A DNA stretch of 64,000 nt from Bimastos eiseni (lineage: Eukaryota; Annelida; Clitellata; Crassiclitellata; Lumbricidae): contig OY365809.1 of NCBI GenBank assembly GCA_959347315.1, positions 43,020,542 through 43,084,541 of the forward strand, written 5' to 3'. Shown piece after piece: positions 34,471-47,300 of the stretch. Numbering within the stretch: position 1 is the stretch's first letter; every line of letters begins with the position of its first letter. The notes beneath the pieces were generated by a model. It was not told the origin of the DNA and searched no databases. It saw only the letters and a program-made list of their open reading frames with translations. Position numbers and translations under genes: made by a program.

Positions 34471-36767
34471 GTGAAAACGACAGCTGGGTCATGCAGCAAA
34501 ATGAAATTAACTTATTGAGAACAAATTAGTAGACTGGCTGACGATGGCCAACAAGACTGCCTGCTAAACAGCCGCTCTGAGATGCGAACTTAGTAACATA
34601 TGCAAGCAACTGATGCATGGGTCAGATACACTTAGATATCATTATGCCTAAATGAAAACTACTGACACGACTTACTTTGACCAAAGATGACGAAAAACCT
34701 TCTACATAACAACTAAACTACTAAAATTATAATGGATTAAGTACAAAACAAGAAAATAAAAATAAAATAAAATGAAAAGAAGATATAATTACAGCATGAT
34801 ACGGAAAAAGGACAAAAAGTCAAAGATGAAAATTCGGTCTGTTTGTGCCATCGCTATTCAACAGATGTCTTTTCCTTCAAATTCATTTGCCATGTCTCAC
34901 AAACTTATGAGTTGTGGAATATCAATATTTACCAATTAAAAGAGCCTCTTATTTCGCAAGGAAATGTGGCGGATGAAGATTTGATACATTTCATTTGCTA
35001 GTTTGGTGTAAGTAAGAGTTTACGCAAAACAAAGTACAATGTTCTTGCACTGCAGTGCGGGAGATTGGAACTAAAAGAATCATCACAGATGACCAAGAAA
35101 TATTTATATTGGAGATGGGTAAAAACTGTGATGAGAAACACTGAAAAGAAATTTGAGAGGAATGGAGACCCGGAAATCTGGAAGACTGTATGTACAGGGA
35201 ATGTCACTATAAATTGCTCAGTTTTAAATACCAGATTCATAATTTTTTAGATAAATCAAAATTTAGTTATAGCAAAGTGATATACATAGAAGTTTGTCAC
35301 ATCACGTTCACTGGTAATCTATCATTTCAGCATAAAAATTTAATTTCAATGGTAAAATACATAGTCCTAACATGCCACAGTGTATCTTTGCAAAAGAAGC
35401 AAAATACGAGAAAATCTTAATTAACAAGCAGCTGCTATTGGAGTCCTTCTGAAGTCAGCTCCCTTCTCAAGCTGAATAGCATTTCATATGGTCATTTGCT
35501 GCCATAAACCCATTCCAATAAAGAATTCACTTTCAAAACTGTATTAATTATTACATTATAAAAGTACTAGTACACCTATTCCTTAAAGGCTGCAATTCAT
35601 ATTTATATTTTTATTCATGATGTTGAAACCAATTGTTATAACGGTGGAACGATTATAGACACTAAGACGATAGATGACCAATCTTTGGAAATGTCAAATA
35701 TTTAGAATATTTTAACAGACAAAACATATTGTACCTATTCCCTTGAATGATCAAGTTGTGCGTGAAAATTCTATTGGACATGAACGCCGTATTATCAACT
35801 GTTGAGCAGAGGTAGATGTTGTGGTATTAGAACAGACAACTATTTCTCATGTACAAAATAACACAACGTGATGTCTGCATGATCTTCAGTTCACACATTG
35901 CAGGCTGTGAACTGATTAAGTAAGGCTTCCAAAAGACATTTGAGCAATGTGGCTGGAGTTTGTCGGCAAGTTGGTAGATTGACATCCAACGCGTTGGTTG
36001 AAGGAGGACACTACGACAGAGGATTAATTTCAGGCGGTCATCACGCTAGACACACTAATAAGAGTTATGGCCCTCACATACTAAATGTCAATTATCGACA
36101 TAAAGAAAAACGATCTATCTCTTAAACACAAAGGTGTGAAGTTACAGTAGCCAAGGCCTGTGAATAAGCTGGTTTCCTCAACTTCGCTTTTGTGGGCGCT
36201 GTAGAAATTTTGAGACTACGATTTACTAATGGCGGTGGAAATCAACGACATGGCGTCCAAAAACACAATGACACAAATTAACGTGTTATAACGTATTTAT
36301 TTATACTTATAACCCATCAATCGGAACCTCATTGTGGTTTCCATACTTACTGGCACGCTTTACCACGAATTTATGGAATGAAACAAGCTGGTTTAGATCA
36401 TAAAAAACAACACAATCCAGAAAAATTTCTAGAACCTCCGAAAAGCGGTGGGATGCTAAATAGTGTACGATGGTGGGAGGCACCAGAGAGGCACTCTCGC
36501 GTTACCGCAATGCCTTATGGGATTGAAAAGATATCAATATCAAAGATTGCTATGTCAGAAAATGTACACATCATGTCGTAAGTATTCAATTTGATACGAC
36601 TCTGTGCATCCGCCACTAAACTCGAGAGGCAGCCAAGACTGTAAGACAGCAACAACAGTATAGCTTTATAAAACAGTGGATTTAATGTGTACATCTGAAA
36701 AATGTGATCTGTCATGACGATGCAAAGGACGTCAATCCGTGAGGATCCGTCCGCCGAGCCTTCTATT
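34471..36767. other. Intergenic stretch without a recognisable gene
   Basis: AT-rich, short frames only; I see no splice-bounded conserved segment. Confidence 0.4.
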
Positions 36768-36815
36768 AGTATTACCAAAGATGGTAGAGTCGACTCTACC
36801 ATCTTTGGTATTACT
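36768..36815. repeat. 48-bp palindrome with no spacer
   Basis: Two 24-base arms meet at GTC/GAC with a single mismatch (arm AAAGATGGTAGAGTC and complement). It can form a loop-free hairpin or cruciform. No flanking element explains it. Confidence 0.95.
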
Positions 36816-37266
36816 GTTACATATACAGCAGAATTCGGTGCGTACCCGGATCCGATATGGAATGTACCCTCTAAAGAACTAGAACAACTTTGAAGAAAAT
36901 CTGAAACAGACGAGTATTGAAACGCATTTTGTTAATTCTGAAAGTTTGTATTTATTAGACATTTTTTCTATGCCACATTGCTTGAGCAATTTAAAAAAAA
37001 ATTAATTAGTAGGTGATAAAAAGCTAGCCAAAATTTGACTGACTTGGATTTAGAAATTAGAAATACGCAGCCAAATCCTGTCGGCTCCGATGATGCTCAA
37101 AATCTATATTGTACACGTGTTTGTTTTTAGACAATATTAGTAAAACTGAAGAGCTATTAGTTTTTGTTAGCCTTAGGGTGACCCCAATTAAGGACCAATA
37201 TACTAATAGAGAATCCTTGGGGTGACCCATAAATATGATGCGCCTGCATATTATAAATTCTGCAAC

Positions 37267-38002
37267 CAGTGTTGGGCACGAGACCAAAACCTCGAGACCA
37301 AGACCGAGAGGTCCAGGACCAGGACCGGGTGGTCCGAGACCAAGACCAAAACCGAGGGTCCGAGACCAAGACCGATATTCTTTTTTTATAAACAATTAAA
37401 TTTATTAAGACGCTACAACGGAATAACACGCTTAAAACATTATTTTTATTGCTGAAGAATACTAATCTTAATAATGGTCCAGAAACAGTTTTACCGGCCA
37501 GTCTGAACTTTTGCGGGTTCAGCCTTTGGCTTCGGCCTGAGAATATCACACTCTAAGTTACTTACAGTATACGATAGGTCAATATTTTAAGACATCTGAA
37601 CAAGTAGATAAACGTTCCGTTTGAATTATGTAGGCCTACTTGTACTCGGAATTGTAGGTTAATAGTGACTACACTAGGCCGATCACATGATTATTAGATT
37701 GTTTCAAAACGTTGAAATTTGTGAAAGTAAATTTTAAAATGGCTGGTTCCGTTGCAAATGCATTTTTTTGCCCATAGTAACATGCATATATAGATGGTCA
37801 GCACATCATAAAGCTATAACAAACAAGCGCATAGAGTCTAAACATCCAGTGTCTCTACCAATCGAAAATAACCGACAAATATCAAAGAAATTGCTCTGAT
37901 ACGGCAAATGACCAAGAACGGTAACCTAAGACGGAGACCAATCCCAAGACCGTTCTTTTAAGACCAAGACCGAAATTTTCCGGTCTCGAGACCACATCCC
38001 TG
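37267..38002. mobile_element. Complete hAT-type element, 736 bp, 8-bp target duplication
   Basis: Bounded by TCTGCAAC at 37259-37266 and 38003-38010. Termini CAGTGTTGGGCACGAGACC and the complement of GGTCTCGAGACCACATCCCTG are imperfect inverted repeats. Both ends carry clusters of GAGACCAAGACC direct repeats. There is no transposase frame, so it is non-autonomous. A truncated relative is at 13332-13950. Confidence 0.85.
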
Positions 38003-38346
38003 TCTGCAACTTTGTGAGCTTTCTCGTAAACGACAGGATAAAACATGAATTGGGTTTATCCTTAGCTAAGGACCTTACCTCACACCAGTAGGCCTATGTG
38101 AAGACTAGGCCATGCATCAACAGGTCATTAACTTACGGTGTTACTTAACTGAACGTCATATGTGTAGGCACCTGAATTAAGAGTGGGCCTAAACCTATTG
38201 ATTGTGATAGGCCTATCATTTTTAATCAACCATAAACGGTGTACGGTACACCTTATAACATCCTTAAAAGTAGGCAATGATCAGAGAAATAAAACTTTTT
38301 AATTGCATTAAAATCCATTTATTTTTAGGCCTGAATTTTCACAGTT

Positions 38347-41300
38347 ATGACCCTAGCAGGAATTACAGCAGCGCTAGCACATTTTGGAATCGGGGATCCT
38401 AAGAAAAGGAAGGAGTCCATTCGAGGAGAACTTATTGTTGAGCCAAGCCTCAAGGGATTCTATTCCAAGTATGACATGAAGGAAATCATAGGCAGGTATG
38501 TTCTACTCATTTGGTGTGTCCATACTCTCGAGTATACTTTGGGTGAATTCTTTTGGGCTGAGTCCTCTCTTCTGTGAAAGCCGTACACCTCTGCGCTGGT
38601 ATAGACCTACCTTCTTCAAATCTGATCAGCTGTTGCCGTATCGCAAATTGATATGTCCATACTCTTGAGTATACTTATATACTGTATATTCATTCCTTGC
38701 ATATATATACTTTCCCATGCCAAAGATTCACCAATCATTCATTCATTCATTCGTCCATCCATTCATTCATGTCGGCATGGCCTTCATAACATTTATATAG
38801 TCTCTGTGCTGGACATTTACCTAGGTACCTTTAGGTGCTCACATCTCCCTCTCCAACTTCTGTGAAAGACAACTGTTTTGATGGGCTGGATAAAGGTGAA
38901 TGTACTATAAGTAAACATAGCCTGAGGGCAGTGTGGAGTAAAAGGAAAGTCAATAGATGCATGCAATCACTATATATAGGTGCAAAGTTGCCTTGTCGAA
39001 TTAAGGACAGGAACAACAATTAATTAAGTCCCTCTGAGATCAGGGTACAAAGATTTCTGCATTCCGTTACCACAATACTCTGTTAATCGGAACCAGTATA
39101 CATCATACCCTATTGGTTAGAATCCAATTGGTTAGAACCCTATTGGTTACCCTATAGGTTAGAGCCCTATTGGTTAGAACCCTATTGGTTAGAACCCAAT
39201 TGGTTAGAACCTTATTGGTTAGAACGCAATTGGTTAGAACCCAATTGGTTAGAACCTTATTGGTTAGAACGCAATTGGTTAGAACCCTATTGGTTAGAAC
39301 CCAATTGGTTAGAACCCAATTGGTTAGAACCCAATTGGTTAGAAGTAGAACCCTATTGGCTAGAACCCAATTGGTTAGAACCCTATTGGTTAGAACCCTA
39401 TTGGTTAGAACCCAATTGGTTAGAACCCAATTGGTGAGAACCCAATTGGTTAGAAGTAGAACCCTATTGGTTAGAACCCAATTGGTTTGAACCAGATTGG
39501 TTATAAGTAGAACCCTATTGGTTACAAGTAGAACCCTATTGGTTAAAACCCAATTGGTTAGAGCCAGATTGGTTAGAACCCTATTGGTTAGAACCCGATT
39601 GGTTAGAACTTAGAACCCAATTGGTTAGAACCAGACTGGTTATAGCCCTATTGGTTAGAACCCAATTGGTTAGACCCCTATTGGTTATAACCCTGTTGAT
39701 TAGAATCCAATTGGTTAGACCCCTACTGGTTATAACCCTATTGGTTAGAGCGCTTGCCTTATAAGATGGAGAGGACCTGTTCAAGCCTCCACTCTGACAG
39801 TTATTGTCACAATTGCTCATCACCTTTGAGCGCAAGGAAGAAGATGAAGTTGAGGAGGAAGAAGAAGAGCAGTCAGTTGAACTAACCCTGAGGCTGCTGT
39901 GGGTGTGAAGTGTTAACGACTTCATTGTCTTAACCTCAGCATATGAGGGCAGATGGCCAGTCCTTAATGGTTTAATGCAGCATTTCCAAATGTTTTTTGG
40001 TCGTGGAACCCTTTTTATCTAAAACTTGTTGGTGGAATGGTGGAACCCTCGTCCCAAACTAAACATATTCTGTTGTATATAGGTAAAAATGCTTGAGAAT
40101 GCAGACAATCATATTAGGCCTATATTCATAAGAACCCACTTATTGATGACAGCGACATATAATTATATAAATTCTCTTTGATATAAAGTTATACACAGGT
40201 GTTGAGCACAAAAACCTCTTATGAAAAATCATAATTGTTTGAAGCTGATTGTTTACATTGAAAGTTTTCAGCGGAACCCTTGTCTTCACCTCACGGAACA
40301 CTAGAGTTTCGCGGACACAGTTTAATTGGGAAATGCTGGTTTAGTGAAAGTGTACAAACAACGATCACGTTTAGTGACCTTGTATATAGCCATTCCTATA
40401 AGAACTGAAATTCTGTAGAGGTGTGAGCTGCACCGTGCGACGCTGTGTGGACATAAATGCTCTGACCCAGTATGCCGTGAAGATCATTGACCGGACGCTG
40501 TCAGCAGGAGAAGCACAGGCGGAACAGTTTCGGAAGGAGACGTTTATGGAAATCGAGATTCTCCAAAAGTGTAGCAACCATCCAAACATCAGTAAATGAC
40601 TACTCTAATTATTATCTAGCTAGAGTATTTTCATTCATTCATTCATTCTGAGCATTTATGTAGCGCCCCTTCAAGAAACCCAGCCACGACCAAAGGACAA
40701 CGTCTTGAGGGACTTGTAAAAACGTGACGGTTGGGCCACGAGCAATGGAGCTGAGCTAAAATGGGAGATCATTCCATAATGAGGGGCCCACCACCCAGAA
40801 AGCACGGCGTTGACTAATAGCCAAGCGAGTAGGCCTGCGTGGAACTAGAAGCTCACCCCTCTTCGCAGAACGAAGCACCCGACGTGCTGCAGCGTCAGAC
40901 ACTGGAAGCAGAGATCATGCAAGTGAGATGGAGCACAACCAAGAATGCAACGTGAAATAAGAGCAGTAAGTGTTTGAGATTCACTGTGACACTGGCAGCC
41001 AATGCCTATATAGGCTGTATAGATCAAAGAAATAGTAATCCTCCAGATGGGTATCTATCATTTCAAACATCAGTAAATGGTTACTCTAGCTTTTTGTTTG
41101 TTTCCACGGAGAGTATAATGAGCGTTCAAGGCCAATCTGCCAGACGTTGTATCTACCTTTTCAAGTTATAGGACTAATCACGTTATAATAGTATTTATTG
41201 ACTAGCTGGAGTATACTGTCTGCTGTATATAATAATATATTATCTAGGTCGAGGTAGTTGCAATCACCTGTGTAGAGATATATCCTTCAAATATCAGCAA

Positions 41301-44300
41301 ATGGCCACTCACTATTTATTTGCTTAATTATTTAGTAGCTAGAGTATATTTGTGCTATAAATATCTATATTCTTTAAACATCAGTGATGGTTATTGGAAT
41401 TTAATTTATTTATTAGCTAGAACACTGTTACCCAACCTGGATACCACGGCACCCAAGGTAGGTTTCTACCAAGAGCGTGTTTTTGGGGCGTCGCACCTGG
41501 ATAATAACGTGTGGCACTGTGGTTGATCGGTTAGAGCGGTCGGCCCATTACACTCAGTGTGTACCGAGTGAGCGGGTTCGACCCTAGTCCGAGGCGTCAG
41601 TCACTGTGTAGGGACCTTGAGCAAGTCCTTTGCGCACAATAATTATTGCTCTGCAGTACAACTGCATTTGCGCCACCGAGGCACGTGCACTTCTGAGCAA
41701 AAGATGTTGGAAGAAGGGCGCAATGAAATTTAAAGAAATATCAATATAATCTGTGTGCAGCTCCTTTGTCAAATCACAATTGTATGAAACTACTGACTAC
41801 CTCTACTGACATGACTATGACTATAACCCTATGACTATTTTTCTTAAATTAAAGTATAATATCGCAGAAATAATCACAACGCTGCGACTGAATGCAGAGA
41901 ATGCTAGTCGGCATTAATACAAAGAGCTAACTGCAAGGAAAATAATTGAAAATAAGGCACGCCGTTTTATTAAGGCTTTCAAATAAGTCGGGGAGCCACT
42001 AAGCTACAGTGTATGTTTGTGTTTGTATGTGTGTGTGTGTACGTTTGTGTGTGTGTGTTTGTGTGTGTATGTGTTTGCATGTGTGAGCTAGTAGTGCAAG
42101 TGTATCTTCATAGACCTTGGCATTCGTCCACCGCTTGCTCAAATGTGCAGTCTTGGAAATGAGCACTGCTCCTACATTACTCGTGGCACATAGGAGCTCA
42201 ACTTTTGAGCACAGGATAACAGCTGTTGGTGTAACAAAAGGCCAGCAATGCGTAAATTCTCGTTTTATGCTCACGTTTGCTGTGGCGTTCATTGCTGTAC
42301 ATTATTCAGTCTGAAATGCAGTCTTCTTCGTCACTTGGCCAAAGAAATGAATACACCAGGACACTAAACAACGTTTCTTAACCATCGAAGAGAAGACTAT
42401 AAGCCTAAAAAATATTTTCCTGTTGGTGTCAACGACCTTGGTGGCTTCTTCTACGCCCTGTGAGCCTTAAGGAAAATGCTTCATACTAGAAATTGACAGG
42501 AAGATCTCATTGACGGATCTCATCTCAGTTAGCTGGAATTTAAAAAATCATGGGGAAGTTCGTATAGGGAGAAGAGACGGGGTAAGTAAGTGGCTCTATT
42601 GACTTCGAGAGGAGGTGGGGTAGAAGCCGGTGGGGTAGAAGCCGGTGGGGTAGAAGCCTCTGAACGGCCTCGTTTAACTATTGCCTATTGGATCCAATCC
42701 GCATTTTTCAGTTCAGTTCATTTATTCTCACAAATGCTTCATCATCCATCTAATTCGTTGAAATATCTGCATTGGATGTTTGCTCTGAGTGAAGCTACAG
42801 GGGTTACATTGTAATTGAAATCACTAATTTATTTTGTGAAACAAGTAAGAGCATCGGATTTTGCTCCAGAAGTGCTGTATATTGTAAACTCCAGCAACTG
42901 ATTAATCATTAAAGACTGGTTTTGACTGGTTTTTAAAAAACTGGTTTTGACTTAAATAATTTCAATTCAGCTGAATGATGCTTTTAAGAGTCCAAATATT
43001 ATTTGAACTGTTAGTTGTGTTTTGTAAGCAACCTTTGATGCCGTTTCTGTTTCTGAATAGTTTGAATTGTTTAAACAAAGTTCAATGCAAGATTTCATTT
43101 TAGATAAAATAAATTGATAAAATTGCTTTTTGATACAACTAATTTTCAATTTAATTGGTTTTGACTGTAAATTTTTCAGTCCAGCTGCATGGTGTTTATG
43201 AGAGTCCAGTACACTTCTTCCTCATATTTGAACTGTTAGTTGTGTTTAGCAAACTTTCAACTCATTGTTTCTTATCTAGGTAGTTCGAATTGTTAACACG
43301 TTCTATGCAAGGTTTCATTTTAGATTAATCAAATTGATAAAACTATTTTCTCATCCATCTAATCGTCAATTTGTACTGTTATAGTTCATTTACTTAAAAT
43401 TGTTTTACAACTTTCAATGGCAGGCTTTGCGGGTTTGATTAATTAAATAAATAAAATTTCTATATATCAATCAAATATATATATTCTGACTGCGAATTTG
43501 CTCAAAATTCATGCAATAGTCGCATAGAAGAGTCTCACTTTTGCAGATTAAAAAATTTCACGCTACTTTGTAAAATTTCCTACAGATTTGAGCCTCGTGT
43601 GTTTGAAACCCATGTGAAATTCATATAAAAGTCTATTACTTTGCATATAAAACTTCAGAGTTAAACGGAACGGTTTAACGTACATGAAAGTTTTTGCTTG
43701 TATTTGCTTTGTTGGAATGGGAATTAGGATTGGAAAACATCTTGTGGGATGAGAACAGATCTGATGGGGATAGGGAGTCGGGGACAGACACACGAAATGG
43801 TCCGGGGATGGAAAACATTCTGTTCCCATGTCACTCTCTGCAAGGGACAGCTGAATCTGCAAACCCTGTGCACTCTTTGTTATGCTACATGGAATTTATA
43901 ATAATAATTATAATAATAATAATTATAATAATATTTTTCTTTTATGATTCACTCTGCCAAGTATGCAGTATGGTTACAAGTCATAGTATAAGCTGTATTG
44001 TAATGTAATCGAGCATTGATATATATAAGAGGCTGATTACAAGTTATTACAGGAGTTGAATTTAACTACAATACGATAAGTTTTCTGTTCAACTCTTATT
44101 CTCCGTTTCACTTTTAAGTTATAGTTTGTGTTATTTGGATAATCTGTGTTCGCTATGAATTTTTAACAGGAGTCAGTGTAAATCAATTGCTCTCAAAATG
44201 TGTGTATAGATGGAAAAATAATTATGAGTTCCAAGTTATCTGGAAAGTGAAAAAGATTGTGCTAATGTCTGGTTATGTTTATTCAGGATTATCTTATTGA

Positions 44301-47300
44301 TTTATTCGAGTGTGTAACTTTGTTTTGTTATGTTGTCTTTAGTCATGGATGTAAATTCATGTAATGTATGCATAATTTTGCATACCGATTTGTTTAATTC
44401 TGAGTTATTCATTTGTAATGCAGATTTATGCACATATTTAGCTTTGATTAGCTGTGTTCTATCAATCAATCTTTCTCAATTAATTCCTCTTTACTATATC
44501 CATGATACTGAAAACAGATGCGGTGATGATTTATTCATGTATGTAGATTCATTCTTACATATTCATTTATTTATTTATGTTGTATTTATTATGCAGATTT
44601 ATGAGTGTATGAAGATTTATTTAGTTATGTCGTATTTCTGTTTGTAGGTTCATTCACGCATGCACATTTGTTTAGTTATGTAGATTTATTCATGCAGATT
44701 GATTCAATTATGTACTATTTCTGTATTTCTGTATTTCTGTTTGTAGGTTCATTCACGCATGCACATTTGTTTAGTTATGTAGATTTATTCATGCAGATTG
44801 ATTCAATTATGTACTATTATTCTTGAATGCAGATTTATTCGTGCATTTAATTTTAATTGTACTGCATTTTGGTGCTTTCTTATAGTTTGGGGAAAGGTGA
44901 ACTTTTCGATTACATGACTCAAATCGTTACAATGTCCGAGAAAAGAACAAGGTTTGATATGTTGGATGATAAATTTATAGTATATTACTGTAAATGGCCC
45001 CACTCATGTGATGTCTTATCAACACATGTGATTATTATGTTACAAACACATGTGATTATTGTGTTAACAAGATGTGTGATTATCATGTTAAAAAACGATG
45101 TGATATGTTAACAACACATGTGATAATTATGTTAATAACGCATGTGATTATTATGTTAGCAGAACATGTGTTAACAACTATGTTAACAACACATGGGATT
45201 ATTATGTTAACAACACATGTGATTATTATGTTAACAACACATGTGATTATTATGTTAACAACACATGTGATTATTATGTTAACAACACGTGTGATTACAG
45301 TATGATGTTAACATGTGTGATTATTATGTTAACACATGTGATTATTATGTTAGCAAAAGATGTGATGTGTTAGCAACACATGTAATGTGTTAACAACACA
45401 TGTAATATGTTAACAACATGTGTGATTTTTATGTTAACAAGACATGTGATTTGTTAAAGCTCATAGGATCATGTGTGCTCATTGGTAGCAACAAATTCCG
45501 AGCCCCAGGCAGATAACCAATGGACGGATGGATAGATCCATGGATGAATTAATCCATCCATCAGTTACCTCCTCCCCAACCATCCATCAATCCATCCACC
45601 CAGTCTAATCTATCCATTCTTTCGTCTGTGTACAGACTGGTCATGTCACAGTTGCTGGGCGCCGTTGCGTTCATCCACTCGCTGAAGATCGTTCACAGGG
45701 ACATCAAGGTAATCCTATACATAGAAATCATCAATTAGGTTAAAGTGGTAAAATGATGATGATGATGTTGATGGTGGTTGCATTGGTGATGAAACTGGTG
45801 ATGACGATATGTGAACATAGAGAAATGACTGACGAAAGAGAGAGAAAGACAGACAGACAAAGACAGTCAGACAAACAGACAGACAGACAGAGAAAGACCG
45901 AGAGGGAGAGACGGAGCATAAAGAGACACACACAGAGACCGAGACAGACAGAGAAATGAGAAAGAGAGACAGTGACTCAGAAGAGACAGAGACATGCAGA
46001 CAGAGTCACACAGATAGAGACAGAGTGGATGCAAGAAACTAAATAATTATTTCTTGCTGCAATGTTTGTCTGATTCCCTGTTGATGTCTTTCTCTTCTGT
46101 TCAGCCTGAGAACATTCTCTTGGACGAAAATCTAAACGTGAAGCTGGCAGACTTTGGAATAGCAGCAATCATCAGCAACGATGAAGAACTGACAGGTAGA
46201 ACGACAGAGACGAATGCCTATTTTTTAATAGAGCATATATGGTGTCCCTTCTTAGCGGGGCCTTCCTGGCACCTTTAGCTGTCTCCCATTGTATTCTAAT
46301 ACCAGCCACTTGTTGTCTAATTATGTTCTATCTGAAGGATGCAATAGAAGAGTGTGTTGTGTTATGTTATGTGATTATTATGCCTTCGTATGTATCATTG
46401 GAAGCACGTGCCGTAGAACCTGGTGGCTAGTTTGTTAGGATGCTCGCCTTGTAAGGGTCCATCCATATTACGTATGCAAAAGTCGTTGTTTGTGACCCCC
46501 CCCCCCCCCTACACCCTGTTACACCGCGCATAGTCCGTGATTGGGTTTTCAGTTCTGATTTCAATATTCCTTAATGTTGACGTCGTAATTAGACAGTTAT
46601 ATTTGCGCATGTGCATATTTTCGGGACCCTCTCCTCCCTGCCATACGCATCTGTAGGCCTACGCAAAATCGCAGAAATTTAAAACCCCTCCTCTTTGCTG
46701 CGTAAGTAATAATATTACGGATATCCACATCTTTTGAAGAAGGAGAAAATAGAGAAGATGGGAAAAGAGAAAATAGAGAAGATGGGAAGAAGGAGAAGAA
46801 AGAGAAATTAGGGAGAAGGAGAAATAGAGATGATGGGGAGAAGGAGAAAATAGAGAATATGGGAAGGAGGAGGAAGAAAGATGGGAGAAGGAGAAAATTG
46901 AGAAGATGGGGAGAAGGAGGAGGGAGAGGAGGAGGAGAAGGAGGAAAAAGGAGAATGGGATGGAGGAGGATAAAGAGAAGATGGGAAGGAGGAAAAGAAA
47001 GAGAAGGAAGATGAGGAGAAAGAGAAAGGAGAGAAGATGAGGAGAAGGAATGGAGAAGATGGGGAGAAGGACGAAAAGGAGGAAGAGAAAGAGAAGATTG
47101 GGAGACAGAGGGAAAGAGAATGAGGAGGGGATGAGGAAGGGAGTTGCTCTGATGTTGATGTTTTTGAGGATGATTTATGTTCAGGCTCTGAGTTCAATTT
47201 CTGTTGTTTTTTCTCGCATCAGACCTATCTGGCACTCCCGGATATCTGGCTCCAGAGACCATTCGATGTTCCATGTTTGAACAGACTGGAGGTTATGGCA

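Larger units (their letters stand above)
38496..40418 (+). other. PHKG intron 1
   Basis: Contains the 15-bp minisatellite (39103-39745), a tRNA-derived SINE (39744-39968) and a hAT-type MITE (39978-40338). Only the first 600 bp lack a recognised element, apart from CATT repeats at 38735-38770. Confidence 0.7.
40592..44885 (+). other. PHKG intron region between exons 2 and 3 placed (hides one unplaced exon)
   Basis: Contains four copies of an AAACATCAGTAAATGG module, an antisense LINE tail (40632-41040), a tRNA SINE (41511-41715), GT repeats (42003-42090), a GTGGGGTAGAAGCCG triplet (42616-42658), ATAATAATT (43898-43938) and a 99-bp duplication (44641-44816). I searched it for the missing kinase exon and found no convincing candidate. 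Confidence 0.6.

Noticed and set aside
39170..39490. 106-codon VRTQL-repeat ORF
   Set aside because: It is the 15-bp minisatellite; 15 is a multiple of 3, so one frame stays open.
42418..42462. Candidate for the missing PHKG exon (frame ending GFFYAL before GTGAGC)
   Set aside because: The donor phase fits, but no acceptor gives the needed start phase and the residues do not match the kinase hinge.
44857..44885. Extension of the PHKG exon upstream (CILVLSYS)
   Set aside because: The frame is open, but TTTCTTATAG at 44876-44885 is a good acceptor and the extra residues align poorly with the family.
45004..45450. Possible CRISPR-like array of 24-bp repeats
   Set aside because: The units are contiguous with no unique spacers and the DNA is clearly eukaryotic. 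It is a minisatellite.
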